Assembly (NCBI GenBank): GCA_026003015.1
Contig: BPGL01000002.1
Coordinates: forward strand, 248,001 to 312,000
Direction: 5' to 3'
Source: Actinomycetota bacterium
Lineage (GTDB): Bacteria; Actinomycetota; UBA4738; HRBIN12
Length of the DNA stretch: 64,000 nt
Shown here: piece after piece, positions 25,615 through 32,359 of the stretch
How positions within the stretch are numbered: the stretch's first letter is position 1
Layout of the letters: each line of letters begins with the position of its first letter
Notes under the pieces: generated by a model
What the model saw: only the letters and a program-made list of their open reading frames with translations
Databases searched by the model: none
Told to the model about the DNA's origin: nothing
Position numbers and translations under genes: made by a program

Positions 25615-25650
25615 GAAGGCACCGCGCCTCGACGTGAAAGATCCATGGAG
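25602..25650 (+). promoter_or_regulatory. Four 11-bp-phased half-sites upstream of kdpD-like gene 2 (candidate OmpR-family operator)
   Basis: ATGTGG at 25602, ATGAAG at 25613, GTGAAA at 25634, ATGGAG at 25645: the same 0/+11/+32/+43 offsets as at 20984-21032, with weaker sequence. It spans the start codon of the divergent permease gene, so one site could control both. Confidence 0.4.
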
Positions 25651-25665
25651 CCGGTCCGGGCGCCG

Positions 25666-25671
25666 TAGTGT
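25666..25671 (+). promoter_or_regulatory. -10 element of kdpD-like gene 2
   Basis: TAGTGT, 6 nt before GTG at 25678. Confidence 0.4.
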
Positions 25672-25677
25672 GGAGTG

Positions 25678-27081
25678 GTGGTCGCACGGTCGCTGCCGCG
25701 CGCGCTCGCCGCCGTCGTGCCCCCCGGCGTCGCGACGGCCGCGGGCTCGCTGCTCCATCCCGACGGGACCGGGGTGCCGGCCTCGCTGTACCTCGTGGGG
25801 ATCGTGGTCGCTGCCGCGGCCGGCGGCTGGCTGAGCGGCCTCGGCGCCGCGGCGCTCTCCGCGGTCGGGTTCGTGTTCTTCTTCACCGACCCGCGGCTGT
25901 CGTTCCGGATCGGCCGGGAGGAGCAGGTCGTCTCCTCCCTGCTGTTCGTCGCCGCCGCGCTGATCGTCGGGGCGCTCTCCGCCCGCGCGGCGGCAAGCCG
26001 GGAGCGGGCCGTGCGCAGCGAGCGGGAGGCGCTCCTGCTCGCCCGCGTCGCTCAGCGGCTCGTCTCGGCGGAGTCGCTCCCGCGAGCGCTCGCGGGGGTC
26101 GCGGAGGTCCTCGTCGAGGACCCCTCGATCGTCCGCTGCGCGATCGCCCTGGAGGACCCCGAGGGCGAGGCGCCGATGAGGGTCGAGGCCGGTCGTCCTG
26201 CCGCGGACGGACCGGTCGTGTCGGTGCCGATCGTCGCCGACGGCCGACCGACCGGATCGCTCGAGGCCACGCTCTCCGCGGGCGCCGCGGTGCCGGCGGC
26301 CCGCCGCGCGGTGGAGGCCGTCGCGGCCCAGGTCGGTGTCCGACAGGCCGCCGAGCGCAAGGAGGCGCGTCTGCGGGAGGCCCGGGACGACGCCCGAGCG
26401 AGCGAGCTGCGGGCGGCCCTGTTCTCGAGCGTCACGCACGACCTGCGGACCCCGCTTGCCTCGATCGTCGCCGGGGTCACGAGCCTGCGTGCCGACGATG
26501 GCCAGCTCGACGCGGGCCGCCGCCTCGAGCTGCTGGAGACGGTCGCCGAGGAGGCCGAGCGGCTGGACCGGCTCGTCGGCAACATCCTCGAGCTCGCTCG
26601 GGCTCGCTCGGGCGCGCTCGCGCCCGAGCCCGCCCGCCTGTCGCCCGATGAGCTGCTCGACGGGGTCCTCACGCGGCTTCGCCCGAGGCTGGAGGGCCTT
26701 CGGGTCCACCGCGTCGTCCGCGAGGACGTTCCGGCGATCTCCGCGGACCCGGTGCTGCTCGAACGGGCGATCACGAACGTGCTCGACAACGCGATCGCGC
26801 ACTCTCCCCCCGGCGGCACGATCCACGTGTCTGCCGCGGCGTTCGGGGGCGGGGTCGAGCTACGCGTCGCCGACGAGGGCCCGGGGATCGCGCCGGAGGA
26901 CCGCGAGCGGGTCTTCGAGCCGTTCGTCCGCGGCGACGACGCCGGCTCGGGCAGCGGGCTCGGGCTGGCGATCGCGCGCGCGATCGTCGCCGCGCACGCC
27001 GGCACGATCCGGATCCAGGGATCTCCCCGCGGCGGCGCCGCGGTCGTGATCCGCCTCCCTGCCGCGGAGGGCGGGCCGTGA
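25678..27081 (+). CDS. KdpD-like sensor histidine kinase 2 (lacks N-terminal KdpD domain)
   Basis: 467 residues from GTG 25678 (GTG 25675 also possible). Same order as the first copy: DUF4118 helices (~10-105, with FVFFFTDPRLSFRIG), a GAF-like segment, HisKA (SSVTHDLRTPLASIV), HATPase (NVLDNAIAHSPPGG, DEGPGIAPED, GSGLGLAIARAI). The N-terminal KdpD/Usp sensor region is missing here too. The pair looks like a diverged duplication of the 21081-23200 module. GTGA overlap with the next gene. Confidence 0.85.
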   Translation: MVARSLPRALAAVVPPGVATAAGSLLHPDGTGVPASLYLVGIVVAAAAGGWLSGLGAAALSAVGFVFFFTDPRLSFRIGREEQVVSSLLFVAAALIVGALSARAAASRERAVRSEREALLLARVAQRLVSAESLPRALAGVAEVLVEDPSIVRCAIALEDPEGEAPMRVEAGRPAADGPVVSVPIVADGRPTGSLEATLSAGAAVPAARRAVEAVAAQVGVRQAAERKEARLREARDDARASELRAALFSSVTHDLRTPLASIVAGVTSLRADDGQLDAGRRLELLETVAEEAERLDRLVGNILELARARSGALAPEPARLSPDELLDGVLTRLRPRLEGLRVHRVVREDVPAISADPVLLERAITNVLDNAIAHSPPGGTIHVSAAAFGGGVELRVADEGPGIAPEDRERVFEPFVRGDDAGSGSGLGLAIARAIVAAHAGTIRIQGSPRGGAAVVIRLPAAEGGP

Positions 27082-27758
27082 CGACGGTGCTCGTCGTGGA
27101 CGACGAGCCCCAGATCCGACGGGCGCTCACGACGAGCCTCGAGGGCCACGGCTTCGCCACGATCGCGGTCGCCGGCGGTCGGGAGGCGGTCGCAGCGGCG
27201 GCCCGAGTCGACCTCGTCCTGCTGGACCTCGGCCTGCCCGACCTCGACGGCACCGAGGTGATCCGACGCATCCGGGATTTCTCCTCCGTGCCGATCATCG
27301 TGCTCAGCGTGCGCGGTGCGCAGGGAGACAAGGTGCGGGCGCTCGACGCCGGCGCCGACGACTACCTCACGAAGCCCTTCGCGATGGAGGAGCTCCTCGC
27401 TCGGACCCGCGCGGCTCTCCGGCGGGCGACCGGCGGCCCCGTCGAGCCCGTGCGCTGCTTCGGCGACCTCGTCGTCGACCTCGCCGGGCGCTCGGTCACG
27501 CGGGCGGGGCACCGGCTGCGGCTGTCGCCCAGGGAGTTCGAGCTGCTCCGGCTGTTCGTGACGAACCCCGGGACCCTGCTTACCCACGGGTGGCTCCTCT
27601 CGCGGGTCTGGGGGGCCGACCGCCAGCGGGACGTCGACGCCCTTCGCCACGCGGTGCGTTCGCTGCGGGTCAAACTCGGCGACACGGCGGCCGCGCCGGA
27701 GCTCATCACGACCGAGCCGGGCCTGGGGTATCGCTGGGTCGCCGAGCCGGCCGGCTGA
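27078..27758 (+). CDS. KdpE-like OmpR-family response regulator 2
   Basis: 226 residues. Receiver with VVDDEP, phospho-acceptor Asp50 (VLLDLGLPD), YLTKPFAMEELLARTR; winged-helix DNA-binding domain with LSPREFELLRLFV and DALRHAVRSLRVKLGD. Very similar to regulator 1 through the receiver and divergent in the recognition-helix region, so the two may prefer different sites or share one. It is followed 34 nt later by the second KimA-like gene on the same strand. Confidence 0.88.
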   Translation: MTTVLVVDDEPQIRRALTTSLEGHGFATIAVAGGREAVAAAARVDLVLLDLGLPDLDGTEVIRRIRDFSSVPIIVLSVRGAQGDKVRALDAGADDYLTKPFAMEELLARTRAALRRATGGPVEPVRCFGDLVVDLAGRSVTRAGHRLRLSPREFELLRLFVTNPGTLLTHGWLLSRVWGADRQRDVDALRHAVRSLRVKLGDTAAAPELITTEPGLGYRWVAEPAG

Positions 27759-27778
27759 GGCGCCCACGGCGGAGGCCG

Positions 27779-27784
27779 TAGGAT
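27779..27784 (+). promoter_or_regulatory. -10 element of KimA-like permease 2 (leaderless)
   Basis: TAGGAT, 8 nt before the GTG at 27793; the permease can be transcribed apart from the kdpDE-like pair. Confidence 0.45.
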
Positions 27785-27792
27785 TCGGCCTC

Positions 27793-30117
27793 GTGGCGAC
27801 CGAGATGCGCACGCGCCCGACGCCGGGGGGCTTCGTGAAGCGCCTGCTCGTCGGGCGGGCGCTCGCCACCCACAAGCTCGAGCACCAGCTGCTGCCGAAG
27901 ACGCTCGCCCTGCCGGTGTTCGCCTCGGACCCGATGTCGTCGAACGCGTACGCGACCGAGGAGATGATGCTCGTGCTCGTCACGGCGGGCGCGGCTGCGC
28001 TCGCCCTGCGCCTCCCCCTCGCGCTCGCGATCGCTCTGCTGCTCGTGATCGTCGTGACGTCGTACCGGCAAACGGTCCGCGCGTACCCGCGCGGGGGCGG
28101 CTCCTACATCGTCGCCCGAGAGAACCTCGGCACGGTGCCGGGGCTCGTCGCCGCCGCGGCGATCCTCACGGACTACGTGCTCACGGTCGCGGTGAGCATC
28201 ACCGCGGGGACGACGGCGATCGCCTCGGTGCGCGCCGAGACCCTGGTGCCGCTGCGAGTGCCGATCGCCGTGGGGCTCGTCGCCTTCGTCACCCTCGCGA
28301 ACCTGCGCGGGGTGAAGGAGGCGAGCACCCTGTTCGCCGTGCCGACCTACGGGTTCGTCGTGATGGTCGGGATCACGCTCGCGACGGGGTTCGCGCGCTG
28401 CCTCGGCGGCTGCCCGCTCGCCGAGACCGCGGACCTGCCCCTGCCGGTCGAGCACTCCCTCAGCCTGTTCCTGATCGCCCGGGCGTTCTCCTCGGGCGCG
28501 ACCGCCCTCACGGGCGTCGAGGCGATCGCCGACGGGGTGCAGGCGTTCCGTCGACCGCAGTCGCGCAACGCCGCCACGACGCTCGCGATCATGGGCGCGA
28601 TCACCGTCACGATGTTCCTCGGGATCACGACGCTGTCCCAGCTGCTGCACGTACGCATCACCGAGGAGATCGCCCCCGAGGCCCCGGTGCTCGGCCAGAT
28701 CGGTCGGACGGTCTTCGACGGCGGGCTCGGGTACCTGCTGCTGCAGGTATTCACGGCCGGGATCTTGATCTTGGCGGCGAACACGGCGTTCCAGGACTTC
28801 CCACGCCTGTCCTCGATCCTGGCCCGTGACCGGTTCATGCCCTCGCAGTTCCGCAACCGCGGGGACCGGCTCGTGTTCTCCAACGGGGTGATCGTGCTCG
28901 CCACCCTTGCGGCCCTCTTGATCTGGGCCTTCGACGCGAACCTCACGCGCCTGATCCAGCTCTACGTGGTCGGGGTGTTCACCGCGTTCACGCTCTCGCA
29001 GTCCGGGATGGTGCGACGGTGGCTCCGACTGCGAGAAGCGCGGTGGGTGCGGGGCGCGGTGATCAACGGGATCGGAGCGCTCACGACCGGCGTCGTCCTC
29101 GTCATCGTCACGATCACGAAGTTCGCGCTCGGCGCGTGGATCGTGATCGTCGCGATGCCGATCATCGTGGGCTTCTTCCTCGCGGTGCACCACCACTACG
29201 CGCGGATCGATCGAGCGCTCGCCGTCGGCCGGCTGTCGCCGCAGGCCACCGCCCGCACCCGCTTCCTCGTGCTCATCCCGGGCTTCGACGAGGCCACGAC
29301 CGAGGCCATCGCCTACCTGCGGGCGATCCGTCCCGAGGAGCTCGAGGTCCTGTGGGTCGGGCCGCCCGAGGGCTACGAGGCCGCTCGGCAGGCGTGGCGC
29401 GAGCGCGCGCCGCGCCTGGGCGAGCTGCAGCTGCTCGAGGGTGCCGACCGTCACCTGGTCCGGGCGGTACGGCGACGGGTCCGTGAGCGCCGGCTCGCGC
29501 CGGATGAGTTCCTCACGATCGTGATCCCCGAGAAGGTGCGGGGCACGGCGCTGTGGCAGGCGCTCCGAGGGCGCGCGTCGTTCCTGCTGAAGGCGGCGAT
29601 GCTGTTCGAGCCGACGGTGGTCGTCACCGACGTCGCCTTCCTGCCGGCGGAAGCGGGCGCGACGCCGGTGGCGGGCGAGCGTCCGCTGGAGCCGGAGCGC
29701 AACGTCGTGCTGATCCCGATCTCGGCCGTGCACGACCCGACCGTGCGCGCGATCACCTACGCGAAGGCCCTGAAGCCGGCTCAGATCGAGGCGCTGTACA
29801 TCGCCACCGACCCCGAGGAGCAGACCGACATCGTGGCGCGCTGGCACGAGCGGGGGATCGACGTTCCGCTCGTCCTGCTCGAGGCACCGTTCCGCGACAT
29901 CACCGAGCCGCTGCTCGCCGAGATTCGGCGCTTCACGTCTCGCGGCGACACGATCGTCACGGTCGTCTTGCCAGAGCTGATCCCTCGCCACTGGTGGGAG
30001 AACGTCCTGCACAACCAGACGGGGCTGTTCATCAAGCGGTTGTTGCTCCTCGAGCCCCGGGTCGTCCTCACGAGCGTCCCGTACCACCTGCGCCACCCGG
30101 AGGTTCCGGAGCGCTAG
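27793..30117 (+). CDS. KimA-like APC-superfamily potassium permease 2
   Basis: 774 residues. Helices ~45-465 with the KimA segments VFASDPMSSNAYATEE, ILTDYVLTVAVSITAG and ALTGVEAIADGVQAF. The cytoplasmic tail has two copies of one domain: the first ends LRGRASFLLKAAMLF...VVVTDVAFL, the second ENVLHNQTGLFIKRLLLL...VVLTSVPYHL. Bacillus KimA (about 600 residues) has one. Expected role: proton-coupled high-affinity K+ import, probably under cyclic-di-AMP control as in KimA. Substrate is inferred from motifs and context. Ends 4 bp inside the convergent BrkB gene. Confidence 0.82.
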   Translation: MATEMRTRPTPGGFVKRLLVGRALATHKLEHQLLPKTLALPVFASDPMSSNAYATEEMMLVLVTAGAAALALRLPLALAIALLLVIVVTSYRQTVRAYPRGGGSYIVARENLGTVPGLVAAAAILTDYVLTVAVSITAGTTAIASVRAETLVPLRVPIAVGLVAFVTLANLRGVKEASTLFAVPTYGFVVMVGITLATGFARCLGGCPLAETADLPLPVEHSLSLFLIARAFSSGATALTGVEAIADGVQAFRRPQSRNAATTLAIMGAITVTMFLGITTLSQLLHVRITEEIAPEAPVLGQIGRTVFDGGLGYLLLQVFTAGILILAANTAFQDFPRLSSILARDRFMPSQFRNRGDRLVFSNGVIVLATLAALLIWAFDANLTRLIQLYVVGVFTAFTLSQSGMVRRWLRLREARWVRGAVINGIGALTTGVVLVIVTITKFALGAWIVIVAMPIIVGFFLAVHHHYARIDRALAVGRLSPQATARTRFLVLIPGFDEATTEAIAYLRAIRPEELEVLWVGPPEGYEAARQAWRERAPRLGELQLLEGADRHLVRAVRRRVRERRLAPDEFLTIVIPEKVRGTALWQALRGRASFLLKAAMLFEPTVVVTDVAFLPAEAGATPVAGERPLEPERNVVLIPISAVHDPTVRAITYAKALKPAQIEALYIATDPEEQTDIVARWHERGIDVPLVLLEAPFRDITEPLLAEIRRFTSRGDTIVTVVLPELIPRHWWENVLHNQTGLFIKRLLLLEPRVVLTSVPYHLRHPEVPER

Positions 30118-31004
30118 CCAGCTGCGGCCGCGGCCCCGGGCCGACGGTCCCTCAGCACCGCAGAGGTCACCGCGCCGTACAGGTAGAGGCTCGAGGCCAG
30201 GCGGATGAGCACGAGCAGTCCGAACAGGGCTCCGATCGTGCCGTACAGGGCGGTGGAGCGCACGACGACCCGATCGACGAGGAACCGGCCGGCGGTGACG
30301 AGCAGGAGCCATCCGACCGTGGTGAGGATCGTGCCGGGCAGGTGATCGCGCCAGCCGATGCCCGGCGGGGCGAGTGCGGCGAAGGAGAGCCCGACGACGA
30401 GGGCGAGGAACGCTGCGGCGACGAGCGGCGTCGCGAGCCCGACGATGGCGCGAAGCCCCGGGGGGACGTTCGCGCCCTCCACCACCGCCCGCGCGAGGAG
30501 GGCGCCGACGACCAACAGCTCGAGGACGATCGTCGCCGCAAGCGCCCGGGCGCGGCGCACGATCCCGGAGGCGTTCACGCGGAAGACCCTCGCGAGGGTC
30601 TCGGAGGTTCTCGCCCCCAGGGCCGACGCCGCCCACAGCGCGCCGCCGAGCCCGAGGAGCCCGACCGACACCCGGGTGCGCACGAGCAGCGCCACCGTCT
30701 CGCGCACGACCTGCTCGAGCCCGGGGATCGCCGCGATCAGCCTCTCCGCGGCCCCGGGGGCGTCGGCGACGAAGCCGAGGGCCGACAGTCCGATCAACAG
30801 CAACGGGAAGATCGACAGGAACGCGGTGAACGCGAGCGCTCCCACGTGGGCGCCCAGGTCGAGGTCCTCGCCCCGTCGCCGGACGGCGTCGAGGAGATCC
30901 AGGGCGCGTCGTGCTGGCGCCGGGAGCCGATCGAGGAGGGCCCCAACCGTGCGGCTCCATCGCTCACGCAGGCGGGCGAGGCGACCCTGCGGTAGCGTTG
31001 GCAT
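30114..31004 (-). CDS. YihY/BrkB family membrane protein
   Basis: 296 residues from ATG 31004 (GTG 31019 possible but without a Shine-Dalgarno; GGGAAG precedes 31004). Six helices. Family features: HVGALAFTAFLSIFPLLLIG near the N-terminus, PGTILTTVGWLL and YGTIGALFGLLVLIRLASSLYLYGA. BrkB was once called ribonuclease BN by error; the real function (possibly transport or envelope permeability) is not settled. Confidence 0.82.
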   Translation of the reverse strand: MPTLPQGRLARLRERWSRTVGALLDRLPAPARRALDLLDAVRRRGEDLDLGAHVGALAFTAFLSIFPLLLIGLSALGFVADAPGAAERLIAAIPGLEQVVRETVALLVRTRVSVGLLGLGGALWAASALGARTSETLARVFRVNASGIVRRARALAATIVLELLVVGALLARAVVEGANVPPGLRAIVGLATPLVAAAFLALVVGLSFAALAPPGIGWRDHLPGTILTTVGWLLLVTAGRFLVDRVVVRSTALYGTIGALFGLLVLIRLASSLYLYGAVTSAVLRDRRPGAAAAAG

Positions 31005-31036
31005 ACCCGAGCTTCCCACGGGAGGGACCGGCCGGT

Positions 31037-31516
31037 ATGAACATCCGTCCCGTCACGAAGGACGACGTTCCGTTCCTGAAGAAGATGCTCTACGAGGCCG
31101 CCCGGTGGAACCCCGACTGGCCGCGGGAGCCCCTCGAGGAGGTCCTCGCCGATCCGATGCTCGTCCGCTACCACGCCGGCTGGGGGCGGCCGGGCGACGG
31201 TGGGGTGATCGCGGAGCTCGAGGGCGAGCCGGTCGGCGCGTGCTGGTACCGGGTGTTCACGCAGGACGCGCCCGGCTACGGGTTCATCGACGAGAAGACC
31301 CCCGAGCTGTCCATCGCGGTGCTCCCCCTGCACCGCCGCAAGGGGATCGGCCACGCCCTGCTGCACTCCGCGATGGTGCAGGCGCGGGAGGAGGGGTTCC
31401 AGGCGCTGTCGCTGTCGGTCGCGGTGCACAACCGCTCCCGGATGATGTACCAGCGAGCGGGTTTCCAGCGGGTCGAGGAGCGGGGCGACAACTGGATCAT
31501 GGTCGCGAACCTCTGA
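31037..31516 (+). CDS. GNAT-family N-acetyltransferase
   Basis: 159 residues from ATG 31037 with GGAGG 11 nt upstream. GNAT fold: N-terminal MNIRPVTKDDVPFL, beta4 ELSIAVLPLHRRKGIGHALLH with the acetyl-CoA pyrophosphate loop RRKGIG, and C-terminal LSVAVHNRSRMMYQRAGFQ. Acceptor substrate unknown. Single gene between divergent BrkB and convergent DedA. ORF-track start (30911) lies inside BrkB. Confidence 0.82.
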   Translation: MNIRPVTKDDVPFLKKMLYEAARWNPDWPREPLEEVLADPMLVRYHAGWGRPGDGGVIAELEGEPVGACWYRVFTQDAPGYGFIDEKTPELSIAVLPLHRRKGIGHALLHSAMVQAREEGFQALSLSVAVHNRSRMMYQRAGFQRVEERGDNWIMVANL

Positions 31517-31535
31517 GGGCTCGCGAGCGCCTGCC

Positions 31536-32204
31536 TCAGGGGCCGAGGCCCTCGCGACGCGCGGCGTCGAGCAGCGCGTACTCGGTGCGCACGCGTCGCC
31601 ACCGACGGGCGACGTACAGCGCCGTCGCGATCGCGAGCGCCCCGGCAACCGCCCACGAGACCGGCTCGAGCGTGTGCTCGACGGTCCGCCAGCGCTCCCC
31701 GAACGCCCGGCCCGCCCAGGCCAACGCCAGGCACCAGGGCAGGCACCCGGCGAGCGTGTAGGCGCTGAAGCGCCCGAAGCTCATCCGCGCGACGCCGGCC
31801 GGCAGCGAGATGAAGGTCCGCACGACCGGCAGCAGCCGCGAGGCGAAGACCGCGACCTCGCCCCGACGCGCGAACCAGACCTGAGCCCGATCCAGCTCGT
31901 GCGGGCGGATCAGCAGGTAGCGACCGAACCGGTCGACGAGATCGCGGCCCCGCGCCGCTCCGGCCCAGTAGGCGAGCCAGGACCCGAGGAGGTTGCCGAG
32001 GGTCCCGGCGAGCACCACGGCCCACAGGTCGAGCTCCCGGCCGGCGCCCGCGAACGCCGTCGCCGCGAGGGCTCCGCCGACGAGCATCGTCACCTCGCTG
32101 GGGATCGGGATGCAGGCCGACTCGAGGGTCATCAGCACGGCGATCGCGAGGATCCCGTGGTCGGCGACGACGTGGACGATCCAGTCGTGGAGGGCCTCGA
32201 GCAC
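31536..32204 (-). CDS. DedA/SNARE-associated family membrane protein
   Basis: 222 residues. DedA motifs: ESACIPIPSEVTMLVGG (acidic residue and E in the re-entrant segment), GNLLGSWLAYWAG, FASRLLPVVRTFISLPAGVARM (arginine-containing F.R..P..R). DedA-superfamily proteins include undecaprenyl-phosphate and phosphatidylethanolamine flippases. GTG start at 32204. Confidence 0.85.
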   Translation of the reverse strand: MLEALHDWIVHVVADHGILAIAVLMTLESACIPIPSEVTMLVGGALAATAFAGAGRELDLWAVVLAGTLGNLLGSWLAYWAGAARGRDLVDRFGRYLLIRPHELDRAQVWFARRGEVAVFASRLLPVVRTFISLPAGVARMSFGRFSAYTLAGCLPWCLALAWAGRAFGERWRTVEHTLEPVSWAVAGALAIATALYVARRWRRVRTEYALLDAARREGLGP

Positions 32205-32296
32205 CCGTCCTCCGCGGTCGATGGGGAAGGCGTGGAGGCGCAGGGTACCAGCCCGTTGCCCGACGACCGCTGGCCGGCCGGATCGGCGAGCGGTGG

Positions 32297-32302
32297 TACC
32301 GT
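32297..32302 (+). promoter_or_regulatory. -10 element of topA
   Basis: TACCGT hexamer with a predicted ~50-nt leader; an isolated call. Confidence 0.3.
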
Positions 32303-32359
32303 CGCTGCCCGGGGGCGAACGACGGTGCCCCCGAGCGTCGCGTAGAGGAGCCAGCCCGG

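Noticed and set aside
27706-30960. 1084-residue minus-strand ORF opposite the KimA-like gene
   Set aside because: Arg/Gly/Asp/His-rich composition typical of the antisense of a high-GC gene; no domain, and the sense strand is clearly coding.
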